Both the position numbers and the translations under genes were made by a program. The notes below the pieces were generated by a model. That model made no database searches and was not told the origin of the DNA. It saw only the letters and a program-made list of their open reading frames with translations. Shown here in pieces: positions 1 to 10,783 of a DNA stretch of 64,000 nt. Origin of the DNA: Hoplostethus atlanticus (Eukaryota > Chordata > Actinopteri > Trachichthyiformes > Trachichthyidae). The DNA lies in contig JAXDDX010000056.1 in NCBI GenBank assembly GCA_034670405.1, positions 426,001 through 490,000 on the forward strand, given 5' to 3'. The stretch's first letter is position 1. Each line of letters begins with the position of its first letter.

Positions 1-237
1 GACTCTTTCATTATTGTCTCGGATATTGAGAAAAGGTCAACGGCAAAGTTGGTGGTGAAAATAGGTCCTTATCAGCAAGCTTGCTTCTGGACCTCTTGGA
101 CACCCTTTGCCCCTTTCATGATTGCAATTGTTGCGTGACCAGCCGCTGTACCAAGTACATTTAGAAAGAATTAGAGGAAATGTGAGCATAATCATATCTT
201 CAATGAAACATTATCCGCCCCACTCCCTTCCTGTCTC

Positions 238-269
<32 letters not shown>

Positions 270-1162
270 CTCTCTGTCCTCAAATCTGCAGCTCCATCCC
301 TCACTCTCTCAGTTAAAAAACAGGCCTCAGGTCCCAAAGCGCCATGGAGGGCAGAATGTGGCACATGTACCCATCCCCAAAATAGCTTGCTTTTTCTACT
401 CACTGGAAATTGAGGGGTATTGCAGCTGCTGCCCAATACCAAATCCCTTTTGGGAAATGCTCACCATGGGTTATAGCAAGACCAAGAACAATAGGGCACG
501 ATACACTTCTGAATATGAAAATAAACGCAGAGAATGTATGGAAGTTAAACGTTATAATACTCTAAGTGTCTAACATCTATTCCAGTTGTCTTTCCTCCAT
601 CTCTCCTCTTCTTCACTCTCGTCTCCACTTCCTGTCGCAATCTCTTCCTCTCTGCTCTCCCGTCCTCCTCTCTCTTTCCTCCCTCTCCCACAGATCTCCT
701 TTCACTTGCACTGAACGATCTGTTTCTTCCTATGGCCCCGTTCTGCACCCCTGCATCTATCTTTTATGATCAAATCTCTCCGTGGAAGTTACCCATCGCA
801 TGTGGATGAGACAGAACTGATTCCCGTGTTGCTATGTGACTGTAGGAAACTTGGCTATTTCTGATTCTTGCACTAGGCAGGAAAATAACTCACATTTGAC
901 TGGGCTTCATGATGCATTGTACAAGTTTTTCATTTGATTGCAACCAGTTTGGAAAAGATGCACATATGAAAGTGATGGCTCTGAACCCTCAGGCCCAGAC
1001 CTAGGATCTGATCACCCTTCCCAATAACCTCAATAATACAGTTGAAAGTGACCGCAGATCATTGTCTACAGGGCAACGCGGCCTATTAGGAAGGTGATGA
1101 GTAACACTGCTCCAGGGATTCAGAGATGCTCACTCATCCTCACTGACCTCTGGAGACTTCCA

Positions 1163-1164
<2 letters not shown>

Positions 1165-1200
<36 letters not shown>
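1165..1200. repeat. (AC)18 microsatellite
   Basis: A perfect dinucleotide run of 36 bp. Confidence 0.95.
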
Positions 1201-1202
<2 letters not shown>

Positions 1203-1710
1203 ATAAACTCTTGCTCGAAGGCACTGCTGGGGCAGCCTGCCGTTATTCCTCAGCGTACAGACGTGTCTGGAGAGCTGATGTGCCTCAATGGCTTTTCTCG
1301 AGTGCTGCTCTCCACTAGGAATGAGTCATACAGTCCATCAGGGAATGGGGGCAAAACAGGAATCTTTGGGGATTATTATTCTGATTCATGCACAGCTGTG
1401 GTCCTGGCTTAACAAAATCCCTGCTTGGTGTTAGAGCATTGGGTAAATACAGAAATGTAGAGCCATGACTTGAAAAAAATAACATCGTAGAAATGTACTA
1501 CAGTAGCCTATGCAGACGTGCATGATGGTAATGTATGTGTTTGTCTGCCAGAGTGTACTAATCTACAACGTTTCAATAATTCAATGGTTTTTTCACATTC
1601 AATGGGTGAAACACAAGCAAAGCTATTGTACAGTGGAGTATCTCCCAGCATTATTACAAAGAATAAAGTGGGTGGCTCACAGAGATTAGATCACAGAACT
1701 CAGAAACAAA

Positions 1711-1780
1711 TACACACAAGCACACACATGTACGCACGCACACACACACACACGCGCACACACACACACACACACACACA
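1711..1780. repeat. Compound CA microsatellite
   Basis: CA-rich run with interspersed TG, CG and GT units. The final 20+ bp are pure CA. Confidence 0.9.
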
Positions 1781-1953
1781 GAGAGCTGGGGTATAAAAGA
1801 GTGTGGGTGCACCACATTCTGCAACTGTGAACCATTCTGTCATGAGAGGTCTCTGTGTGAAAAATGCATTACCATGTTGCGGGGGCTTATTGAGGCAGGC
1901 AGCGAAAAATGAAGGTTTAGAATGGTGTATGTTTGTGTGTATGCGTCACTATG

Positions 1954-1990
1954 CGTGTGTGTGTGTGTGCGTGTGTGCGTGTGTGTGTGT
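1954..1990. repeat. GT microsatellite, imperfect
   Basis: A GT run interrupted by two GC units. Confidence 0.85.
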
Positions 1991-2365
1991 ATGCGCACTG
2001 CTACTGCCTGCAAGCAAGGGAATAAAGGTTAAATCGAATACTTCCATCAGTGTCCTGCGTCCAGCTGCAAGCATTCCTTTCAACGCCCCAGATTCCTACA
2101 TGGAATTGCACAATCCACACACACACACACACCTCTGGTATTCCAGAGAGAACAATGAACATTTTAAACGACATCAGGTTTTTTAAGAAACCTCAGATGA
2201 GACATGACGACGACGACGAGATGTAAAGGAATCATGATGCAATATAACTCTGCATGTAATAGCTCAAGTGAGAGAGGAATTACCCCTTGCTTTTCCATGA
2301 ATGACATTTCAGGAGGAAGCACATTTGTAACACACCATGTACAGGAGCTATAGTCTCATTCCCAT

Positions 2366-2399
2366 CCCCCCTCCTCCCTCCCTCCCTCCCTCCCTCCCA
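2366..2399. repeat. CCCT tetranucleotide tract
   Basis: Pure pyrimidine run in which TCCC repeats seven or more times. It lies about 100 bp upstream of the CCAAT box. Confidence 0.85.
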
Positions 2400-2489
2400 T
2401 CCAATTTACCAGCATGGGATACATTTAGATTCCTGGGGGGTGTAGCTACACTACATGGAGCTCACATGACTGCATATTATAAGCCAGGT

Positions 2490-2540
2490 TGAAAGCCAAT
2501 GGGGTTTCGCCGTGCGAGTGACGTCAGGGGGCGGAGCGGT
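2490..2540 (+). promoter_or_regulatory. trib2: Proximal promoter of trib2: CCAAT box, CRE and GC box
   Basis: Three classical promoter sites lie within about 40 bp. They are a CCAAT box in AGCCAATGGG (2496-2500), a perfect palindromic cyclic-AMP response element TGACGTCA (2519-2526) and an Sp1-type GC box GGGGCGG (2528-2534). The order and spacing are those of an NF-Y/CREB/Sp1 proximal promoter. No strong TATA box follows; CATATTATAAG at 2473-2483 lies upstream of the CCAAT box. The start site is probably 30-150 bp downstream, in the CpG-rich stretch 2540-2700. Motif identity is seen directly; promoter function is inference from position about 1.1 kb before the ATG. Confidence 0.65.
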
Positions 2541-2581
2541 ATGCTTGTGTGTGCGTGTGTGCTCGCGCGTGCGCGTGCGCG
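2541..2581. repeat. Alternating GT/GC purine-pyrimidine tract (Z-DNA-prone)
   Basis: About 40 bp of nearly uninterrupted pyrimidine-purine alternation, first TG then CG rich (GTGTGTGCG, then CGCGCGTGCGCGTGCGCG). It sits just downstream of the CRE/GC-box cluster. Alternating CG/TG runs favour left-handed Z-DNA under negative supercoiling. It ends at CGGAAGTGG (2579-2587), an ETS-type core. Confidence 0.6.
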
Positions 2582-3678
2582 GAAGTGGAAGCCCCTCCGC
2601 CAAGCAGGCAGCTCTTGCACTGTAGGCGCAGTGTGCAGTGTGTGCAGCTCGGCTGACCTCCCTCCGCACTGAATGGACTAGATTCCCAGCCACGTAAGAA
2701 GTACAGCAGCACAACGGGAGAGGATGTCTTGCTGAATTAAGGGATAGGCCTGGGAAAGTCGGCCGGCCGTCCCTTCCTTCCAGCACCTACAGCAGCAGCA
2801 GACAGACAGACGGCAATTTCCTCCTTTGGATTAGACCGAGAGAGGACGTCGACTCCCGCACACAAAAACAAAAGGGCTCCGGCAATTCTGGATGAGGGTT
2901 TCTCCTTCTGTGGTAGATGACAATCGCCGTGCATGGATATGATCTGGGGGAACAAGGCCGTGCACTGATCTGGTACTAGTTAGCAAGGAAGCTAACTAGA
3001 TAGCCCTGCACCTGCTAGCCATCACTTGTGTGTCGATTTCAGCTGAATTCAGTAGCTTAAATTAGCTTGCAAAACTTGGTTATATGTTAATTGCGCTATT
3101 TTTGTGTGCCTGCAAGCTATATCCAACGACTTGTTTCTGTTTTATGAAACGTGCCATACCATTAACCGGCAAGATAAGCTAGCAAACAGGCTGTGGGCTA
3201 ACTTAGCAGTCTTCATTCATTGAAAGCTGACGTTTGGTAGCCTTTGTTGCAGTTTTTACAGTGCCTACGCGCATTGCTAATAAAATTGCAGCAGGTCTGT
3301 ACAAATATTTGCAGTCAACTTCAGTTAATAATGCTTTTATTTTAGTCTTGCCTTGTCTTTTGAATGGAAAACAAAGGGGGGGCAAAGGAGCAGCTAAACT
3401 GCAAAAAATCATAGACCCCTTTTTATTGTATGAAAACCAGCCACCCAGCTTTGTCTGTCGATTATCATTGTTTGATAATCAGCCTGAATTGGCAACAGCA
3501 AATCGCAGTGAAATCATTTTCCTTTAAAAAAAATATTTTTATTCAAGATCAACTAGAAAGTATTGGTCAATTGCGATATCTTTGCACTGAGTTTACAACA
3601 ATCAAAGTGGTCCCCTAGCAAGAAGAAGAATAAGGAGGAGGAAGGCCCCGATTTTGCGGAGTTATTACACCATTCCTC
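2582..3678 (+). other. trib2: Probable trib2 5' UTR (may hide a UTR intron)
   Basis: This stretch lies between the promoter motifs and the trib2 ATG. The first 400 bp are CpG-rich (2580-2870) and the rest becomes AT-rich. It contains several upstream ATGs with very short frames, for example the ATG at 2713 that stops after three codons. A 9-bp stem at 2976-2984/2991-2999 has a 6-nt loop. Possible acceptors such as TTTCAG (about 3038-3043) mean that part of this stretch could be an intron. No open frame runs into the CDS because of the TAA at 3631. Confidence 0.5.
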
Positions 3679-3948
3679 ATGAACATACAGAGGTCAAATC
3701 CCATTAACATTTCACGTTATGGGAGATCGCGGCACAAATCGCACGATTTCGAAGAATTGTCTTGCCTAAGGACTACAGAGTCGCACCAGAGTTTCAGTCC
3801 TAACCTAGGCTCCCCTAGCCCGCCGGAGACCCCGGACTCCTCACACTGTATCTCCCGCATCGGGGACTACCTTTTGTTGGAGCCACTGGAGGGAGACCAC
3901 GTTTTCAGAGCCGCCCACCTGCACAGCGGGGAAGAGCTCGTATGTAAG
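3679..3948 (+). CDS. trib2: trib2 coding exon 1: N-terminal region and start of the pseudokinase N-lobe
   Basis: Codes residues 1-90 of Tribbles pseudokinase 2, a cytoplasmic/nuclear scaffold. In the known family it brings substrates such as C/EBP-alpha to the COP1 ubiquitin ligase and binds MEK1 and AKT. The N-terminal tail (about 1-60) is Ser/Pro-rich, with a [15 protein letters not shown] stretch. The N-lobe begins near [13 protein letters not shown]; the TRIB-specific poor glycine loop is evident, since GxGxxG is replaced by LEGDHVF. Exon 1 ends GEELVCK, where Lys90 is the degenerate VAIK lysine. The ATG has a weak Kozak context (C at -3), but an in-frame TAA at 3631-3633 with no ATG between fixes it as the first in-frame start. 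The donor AAG/GTGAGT at 3948/3949 is near-consensus. Confidence 0.95.
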
Positions 3949-5737
3949 GTGAGTGTTTGGTGGAAGTATTGCAGCCACTGAATTGGCAGTGGCCTTTTTA
4001 ATAGATGGGGGGAAAAAAGCCGGAACGAACCCCTACAGCACGCGACCCAGCACAGTTTAAATGCATTTATCTGGACCCATAGTTTTGCAGAGTAAACCCC
4101 CTAAACTCAATTTACCTTTTTTATTTGCAGAATAGTCTACCCACCTTTTACGGCAGGCATAAATCTCTTATGAGGTAAATTCACATCAAACAGCGTAGCA
4201 CGTAGTATCAAATGGGTGTAATTCATGTGGAAGATAGGAGCTTTTTAGCAGAAAAATCATGCTTTTTGGAATGTCTTTTTCTTTTTATCAGTGGTGGTTT
4301 GCATTGCAGGTCATAGTTTACCCACGTTTTCTTTTCACTGCATCGATGATCATGACCGTATGTCAATGCAAAGTCGCCCCAATGTAGCTGCACAACTAGG
4401 ACGCATCCTGAAATAGTGGCTACTGCAGCAATTCCCCAGTTTTTTTAATAATGCCGTGAATTGTAAATAGAGCTGGGAGAGGAGCCTAATGGAAAAAGTG
4501 AATGGGGCCAGCTGCGTGGTTTGGATTGCATGATGTAACATTGACAAAGGAGTGAGTAACCACGCACACACTGACTCCTCTCAAAGTCCTACCCTACCCT
4601 GGCTTACCCAAGGCTGTGTCCCTCATCGTGTAAATTCAATGCTTTTATTTTGCCCTTGAGGATATATTTGCTGCTCGTGTATGCTCATAACCTACCTTTG
4701 GCACCAAATGTAGTTGGAACATTTTCTGGAGGACAATAGCACGGAGAGAAGCGTGTAGGGCTAGGGAACTTTACAAGTTCAGCAACTGCAGTGGCATTGT
4801 CTCCGGTATTGGCCTTCTGACCACAAGAAATAGACCACTAGTCCCTTTTAATATTGACGACAACCTCATGGCCTTTTCCGCCCACTACATATGCTGTCGA
4901 TATTGACTTCAGTGTATTATTAATTATAAGGGCATTGGAATATCCCCGGGGTACATTCAGCTTTAGAGGAGCTTTAAGCAGGCTTAAGTGGCTTGATGAA
5001 TTGAGATGGTAGTTATATGCACCGTTGGACTCATAAGAAGCAGCATACCCAATATGCCTTTTGCCTGAGATAATGTGTCGTCATGCTGATAACAAATTCA
5101 TGGCCTTTGGCGCAGCCTGTGAGCTAGCTTTACTATTTGACCTCCGTTTCTTTGTATCTGTTTCAAAGCAGCACCAGAGATCAATCGATAGTTTGTGCCA
5201 AGCTGGAAGCCTCGATCGTAACTCTGGACCTTGAGAGCTGCGGGGAGTGCTGGTATTGACTGTGAGCAGAGAAGCCCCTCTCACCTGAACTGGCTGTGCT
5301 GAAAGTCAATTGGAGGGTTACTATGGAAACCAAAAGAGACACCGCAACCCTGGGCTGCAGTACATTCCACTTCAGGAACTAGCTGCTGTAACTTTGCCTG
5401 TACTCAACCCCCCTCCCTCCCCCGATCAAGCGAAGCGCTAGTTTGCTGTCACAAGACTGTACTAGATTTCTCACATTCGGCTTAATTAAAGGGAACTTAG
5501 CGCTCATCCGCTTGGTTTTAATTGCATGTCTAGACGGCAGGAAAGGGCAGAAATTTCACTGTTTGGCACTATTGATTTAAAACCCTCCCTGACATGTTCT
5601 TACCCTTAGAAGGCATAAGATCATGACACCAACTCAGTCATCTAATGGGATGGTTGCACTCACGTGTTACCCTGGATAACGACATCAGATAAATGCTTTA
5701 ATTGTAAATGTATAAATGTACCTTTATGTGATTGCAG
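3949..5737 (+). other. trib2: trib2 intron 1
   Basis: A GT-AG intron of 1789 bp in phase 0. It starts GTGAGTG and ends after a moderate pyrimidine stretch with TTGCAG. It contains a diverged dispersed repeat (about 4100-4200) that recurs near 47 kb. No other coding signal is seen in it. Confidence 0.85.
4105..4200 (+). repeat. Dispersed repeat, copy 1 (TACCCACC-bearing element)
   Basis: This stretch shares order and wording with 47060-47160. Both have a TTTACC start, T-run plus ATTTG, then GAATAGT, then TACCCACC and a T-rich run, then a tail ending in GTAGTAT. The match is diverged but ordered across about 90 bp. A related TTTACCCACG stretch lies at 4317. The family is not recognised; a short non-autonomous DNA element is the likely type. 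Confidence 0.5.
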
Positions 5738-6030
5738 GTTTTTGACATTGGCCGCTATCAGGAGTCGCTGGCGGCCTACTTTGCCCTGGGCCAGCACCAG
5801 CACATCAACCAAATCCTGGAGATCTTGCTTGGGGAGACTCGAGCCTATGTGTTTTTCGAGAGAAGCTATGGTGACATGCACTCTTTTGTCCGCACCTGCA
5901 AGAAGCTGCGGGAGGATGAGGCTGCCCGACTCTTCCATCAGATAGCCTCGGCTGTGGCACATTGCCACGACAACGGACTGGTCCTCCGTGACCTCAAACT
6001 GAGGAAGTTTGTCTTCAAGAATGAGGACAG
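5738..6030 (+). CDS. trib2: trib2 coding exon 2: pseudokinase N-lobe to catalytic-loop region
   Basis: Codes residues 91-187 and two bases of codon 188. It covers the short, atypical alpha-C region, the hinge, the highly conserved block [17 protein letters not shown] (about 126-142) and the catalytic loop LRDLKLRKF (173-181). There Asp175 and Lys177 keep the catalytic-loop positions, while the HRD histidine is Leu173. The acceptor is TTGCAG/GTT at 5737/5738 and the donor is ACAG/GTGAGT at 6030/6031. The reading frame continues from exon 1 in phase 0 and leaves in phase 2. Residues 101-115 ([15 protein letters not shown]) differ most from recalled human TRIB2, an expected fast-changing stretch of the N-lobe. 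Confidence 0.95.
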
Positions 6031-8545
6031 GTGAGTCCTACAGGAACCAAAGGCTCTACTTAGTTTATCCTGTCTGTTTTGCCTGTCACTGTGCACCGTT
6101 CTTTTTCTGTTTCATCCATGTAGGTTGTATTTGATATTACAGTTCATTGTTCAGGAAATATAAGCCCTTTGTGTTTCCCTCAGCAATTTTTGTGCAGGAC
6201 TTATTTTTTTTCCCTTTCTGGTGGAAGTGCTATTTAAGCTAAATTTGAGATGAATAAAATCTGGGATGGATAATGACAAGCAGAGGTAATCGTTGGACTT
6301 ATTCCAGCCCGGATAGCAGAACCGCTGTTGAACGGATAAGCAGTGACACGAGAAGTTGCCAGGACTGGCTTTTGTGTGACAGATCTTCAATTAGTCTGGG
6401 CTTTTGCCATTTAAGGCTGCACTTCTGTAGAGATCAGGGAGGCGTAGGCTGTGTACCACGCTTACAGTACACACGGTTACTGACCCCTGGTGGCAAAATG
6501 TGAAAATTGCACCCAATAAATCCAGGCGTTGTCTGTTGCCACAGTAACCTGTTAACGCCTAACTAATTTAGTATTCTTTGAATCGCCTGTAGATTGTGAT
6601 TCAAAATCAAATCATTTTTATTACCCCTTTCCCCTGCTTAATCTATGTTTCCAAGGGAACCTTCTTTCCTTCGTGTCCTCATCTAACACCTTATGGCAGA
6701 AGCACAGACTGCCACACGATGCCCTCTATCTCAATGTGTGGCGTCACTCTCTGGCGCTGACTATGGAAAAGGGAAGTTGAGCTGCCTCATGTATTCAATA
6801 TGGGTCCAACAACTTCGGCTGCTATACCAGCCTGCTCCAGGGTTGGGATGTCAAGCCCCCCCCCCCCCCCCCTTAAATGATTGATGTCTGCTGGATTTTA
6901 AGAGTGATGGTGCGAGACAGTATTGGGGCACATCTACTGTGTGGCCTGTCAAGAATCCTCTTTCACCTTTTCAGTCCTCATGGCTCAGTGGAGATGAGAA
7001 GAGGAGGCTGCTTTGTAGATTGTGATGGAGATCCACTCTGGTTCAAACCCAGCTGATAAAGGGCCATGATGAATGCACAGAGAAGGAGAAAAAAAAAAGA
7101 GTGAGACTAGACGTAAGGCGATAGTACCGCAGCAGGTTTCCACAGCATGTGTTGAGTTCCTGACCTGGTTATGTCACACTTCTGTTAGCCATTGACCAAC
7201 CACCAGCCCGTGTAAAGTCTATAGGTCAAAGGTTAGCCTCGACTGGAATCCAATAGCACAGCAGTGCCACCTTGCACAGGCTCTGGCCCCGCCATGCCTG
7301 GTGATCTCTTCACTCCTGCACCAAGCTCGGGATATTTTAGGATCAGCACATAGATCCTGCGTAGCTTAAATAAAGAGGCCGTGCTATGACTAAAAAACAG
7401 ATGAAACCTTGTTCTCTAATGACTGACTGGAGAGTGAGTTTGCTCCAAAGAGCCATCTGCATTTTTGTATTTTTAAACCCTACTGACTGTGTTGTCCTAC
7501 AAATGAGTTGTTATCCAGGCAATGACATTCTACCTTTGAAGAATAACTCGGTGCTTTATCTGCCTTTGAAAACTAAGGACATTCAGCTCACAAGATCAGT
7601 AGAGTGTTCCTGAATGGAAAATGCGGCAACACGTTAAAGCATATTAACATAAGGTGAAGCCTCCATCTCCTCTATCAAAAGGCACATTGCCAAAACTGGC
7701 AATCAAATGCTGGGTTTGCATGTGTGTCTATGCACATGTACCAGGCAGCAAAGAAAACCTTTTTGAGTATGTGTAAGGCAGTGCTTTTTGGCTGTTTTTC
7801 CTAGCTGGAGCATAGCTCTGTTTGCTCCCAGAAGATGCTACTATACTCTCTCTTTGTCTTTGTCTTGTGCATCATGTCTCACAGCTCTCAGACACAGATG
7901 GCAGCACTTGCACAGCCTCACAAGTGTCTCTTTGCTATGCGCGTGGAAAATGTGTTGCCTGATCCTCTGCAGATTCTTTAGTCACAATGCTGCTGAACAA
8001 CCAGTCATTATTATCAGCACTCAGAGAGTCGTGGCTGCTGTTGTGGGGTTTAGGGAACAGTTCAGTGGATGCTATTTTGAGGGGGGGGGGGAAGCTAAAG
8101 AGAAAAACTGCATTGTCAGGACCTTGAGTCTCTCATTGAAACTGTTCAATGCATGCAACATAAGATGATCAGTCACCCGTAATTGTGTTTCATTGAATTG
8201 CGGAGGTCTTTTGAAAAACCTATTTATAGGCTGAGGATAGTTGGCAGTGCTTTTATGTAATTGAAAGGAAATGTCAAACTTAAGCCTGGAGCATTATGTG
8301 CTCTACTTCCTCTGATATCCAAAAGCGATGGATCTAAAATACTAAGATGACCCTCAGAACAAATTGCCCCACTTGAATCTTTTGTACACTTTTCAATTTC
8401 CTCAAATTCAATTTTAATTTACTGTCCACTTCAGTTTGCATTGTCTCTTAACAATATCCACATAATTACATTGTATGTCTCCACCGTTGTCTAGTTAATA
8501 GCTGGCATCATGTTCAATATATTATTTTTCCTTGCGTGTCTCCAG
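6031..8545 (+). other. trib2: trib2 intron 2
   Basis: A GT-AG intron of 2515 bp in phase 2. It starts GTGAGTC and ends with CTCCAG. It holds a poly-C run (about 6857-6873), a G run (about 8083-8092) and a possible SINE remnant (about 6965-7095). Apart from these no gene is seen. Confidence 0.85.
6970..7100 (+). repeat. Possible tRNA-derived SINE remnant in intron 2
   Basis: An A-box match TGGCTCAGTGG (6981-6991) is followed 59 bp on by a B-box match GGTTCAAACCC (7040-7050) and then an A-rich stretch at 7089-7098. This is the layout of a tRNA-derived SINE head. A functional tRNA is unlikely because I see no acceptor-stem pairing and the box spacing is long. The two boxes could also match by chance. 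Confidence 0.35.
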
Positions 8546-9020
8546 GAGCCTTGTGAAGCTGGAGAGCCTCGAGGACACTTATATCCTGGCTGGCCATGAC
8601 GACTCCCTGTCAGACAAACATGGCTGCCCGGCGTATGTCAGTCCTGAGATCCTCAATGCCAATGGCAGCTACTCAGGCAAAGCGGCTGATGTCTGGAGTC
8701 TAGGTGTCATGCTGTACACCATCCTTGTGGGGCGCTACCCCTTCCACGATGTTGAGCCCGGCTCCCTGTTCAGCAAGATCCGCCGGGGCCACTTCAGCAT
8801 CCCCGAGACGCTCACACCCAAGGCCAAGTGCCTGATCCGCTCTATCCTCCGCAGGGAGCCTGCAGAGCGCCTCACCTCGCGGGAGATTCTGGAGCACCCC
8901 TGGTTTGCCTCTTCTGGGGCACTAGGGGGCACTGCAGTGCAGGGCAGAGGGGAACGAGAGCAGGAGCAGACGGTGCCTGAGGTGAACATGGAGGAGGAGC
9001 TGGACCAGTTCTTCAGCTGA
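8546..9020 (+). CDS. trib2: trib2 coding exon 3: C-lobe and C-terminal MEK1/COP1-binding tail
   Basis: Codes the end of codon 188 to residue 345 and the TGA stop at 9018-9020. The metal-binding DFG motif is replaced by the Tribbles SLE motif (Ser195-Leu196-Glu197, within [11 protein letters not shown]), the family hallmark that weakens or abolishes normal kinase chemistry. The C-lobe retains an APE-like PEI at 221-223, the [19 protein letters not shown] block (236-254) and the [10 protein letters not shown] block (290-299). The tail carries ILEHPWF (302-308), the MEK1-binding site, and EQTVPEV (328-334), corresponding to the COP1-binding DQLVPDV of human TRIB2. The linker between them (309-327) is Gly/Ala/Arg-rich and differs strongly from human. 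The acceptor is CTCCAG/GAG at 8545/8546. GC content at third positions is high relative to the flanking introns. Confidence 0.95.
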
Positions 9021-9127
9021 GCCAACACCAAGCACAAAGGGACGACTCCGCCACGGTCGGCTCGCCACGCTCACAGCAGAGCCAAAACAGTAGTTTAGAG
9101 ATTAACAGGTGAACATTTGTCACTCAC

Positions 9128-9133
9128 AATAAA
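9128..9133 (+). terminator. trib2: Proximal poly(A) signal AATAAA of trib2
   Basis: AATAAA lies about 110 nt after the stop and is followed by GGTGTTTCC and TTGTTTTC, a plausible GU/U-rich downstream element. Use of this site would give a very short 3' UTR lacking the AU-rich element. Confidence 0.45.
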
Positions 9134-10053
9134 GGTGTTTCCATCTTGTTTTCTTTCCACCATTTCATGGAAAACCTTGAGCCTCGCATGACAAATGGCA
9201 TCTACACGTCACCTGGGGACGCACTTCCCCTCGGGGTTGTCGTCGCCAGACATGCAAAATCGCAAACAATGTAGCAAATGTTCTTTTGGATCTGTTTGGT
9301 TTAATGTGGTGCTCTTAAAAGTAGGAGACGTACACCATTCTTGACACTATGGAAAGCACGAAGGGACAGGCGAGAACAGACAGGAGACCAAGGAGAACAA
9401 TTCACAATGAACTGACAAACTGCAACACCACTCCGTACAGTATGTGTTTTTGTTTTTCTCATAGCTTTAGGTAGCACCAAACCACAACCAGAGACCCAGG
9501 GTCAGAAATCACAACCCCAAGTCCTATTAAACTAGTTCGAGGTGATATTATCGCTGACCCAGGACCATTGGTTAAGAAACGGAGCAGCTTATGCCTGTTC
9601 TCACGATCATCAAGATGGACGACCTCATCTTTGTTTTGTGTTTTTTTTGTTTTATCATTTCTCATTTTGTGTCTTAACATTTTACATTATTCAAAACGCT
9701 CTTTATCCTTCATGTAGACGTTCACTAAACTTCATGGACTTATTTTCAGTAACTTGTGTATTTCTGCCTCCTAAATCTCTTAAGCCTTTACCACACCGTC
9801 TTCACCGCTCCACTTAACAAGACTTGTTTTAACTGTCCCATTTTTGTTTTTAAGCTATTCCATTCTATTGTTACTGCTGCTTCAATAGCCCTCCCTAAAC
9901 CTCAATTTACAACCGTTCTCTTGGTAAGCCTCCAAAACGTGGCATCATGCACTTGATGTGTTAAGGTTAGGTGAACGAACGATTCCACCTCTTAAAACTA
10001 GCTTCCTCTTATTTAAATTCATTCTCCATTTGTAGGAAGGAAAAACTTAACAT

Positions 10054-10062
10054 TTATTTAAA
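10054..10062 (+). promoter_or_regulatory. trib2: AU-rich element nonamer in trib2 3' UTR
   Basis: TTATTTAAA fits the UUAUUUA(U/A)(U/A) class of mRNA-destabilising elements. Only one clear copy is visible, so any effect is uncertain. Confidence 0.35.
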
Positions 10063-10777
10063 TTGTAACAACTATATATATATTATATATAAATATATAT
10101 ATTTAAAAATACATTGCAGGGTTTTTCTTTATTCAGAGATTCCTTTTTCATGTATGATGTAGGCAATATCTTTTGACACAGGACAGGGGAAAAAATGTCT
10201 GAAGTTTTAGAATAAACAATATATCTTCTGTGCCAGTATTCCTGTGCCCGACCGCCCATGCCACCCGGTCCCCCTACTTTCTTTTTAAACTTGATACGAG
10301 TTATTCAGTGATACTATTGCTATGACATGGTCTCTCCAGGACCTCATGTTAGTTTTCTACTGCCTGCGTAGGTTCTGTGAAATGATCATGTTCAGAATGG
10401 GTACCAGTGGACATGTTTTGTCGTATCTCAATGTTACTTGAATTTGTGTTTTTATCTAGTCATTGGCATGTGCCCTATGAATGCTATAGCCTGCCTAGCA
10501 GGGGGAGAGGGGTGGGGGGAGGGGTGCTTGTTTTTTAAGAAAAGTTAAAAACGTGAGAATTCTCAATTTGCTACTTTCTGAGTTGCTTTTCAAAACAACT
10601 ATTGCTTTTATTGTTTTGTAGACTGAGCTACCCTTATTTAAGTTGGTGCTGATTTGGTGCTAATGTTTAGTCCTTCTTTTGTTTCATGGAGGGGGGTGGT
10701 GCATGGTGGGATATCTGCCTCGGATGTTCTGATTGTATCGTAACAGATTCTGGTGTTTTGTCCAAATTTATTCAGTA

Positions 10778-10783
10778 AATAAA
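10778..10783 (+). terminator. trib2: Distal poly(A) signal AATAAA of trib2
   Basis: AATAAA in TCAGTAAATAAATTG, with a GT-rich downstream element (GTTGGGTTGTG) centred about 20 nt on. It gives a 3' UTR of about 1.78 kb. It is the strongest canonical arrangement of the three signals. Confidence 0.55.

Larger units (their letters stand above)
1..2440. other. Upstream flank of trib2: simple repeats, no gene
   Basis: No coding region is supported. It contains a (CT)n tract at 244-264, a 110-bp polypyrimidine stretch at about 590-700, (AC)18 at 1165-1200, a CA/CG tract at 1711-1780, a GT tract at 1954-1990 and a CCCT-type run at 2366-2399. Short open frames here arise from these repeats. Confidence 0.7.

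Noticed and set aside
5660-5968. Minus-strand frame over trib2 exon 2
   Set aside because: A shadow of the trib2 exon in the opposite direction.
6981-7050. A-box and B-box matches as a tRNA gene
   Set aside because: Box spacing is too long for a normal tRNA and no acceptor or anticodon stem could be formed; kept only as a possible SINE remnant.
8735-9037. Minus-strand frames over trib2 exon 3
   Set aside because: Shadows caused by the GC-rich codons of trib2.
10073-10100. TATATA tract as a promoter TATA box
   Set aside because: It lies inside the probable 3' UTR within an AT-rich block and has no other promoter signs.
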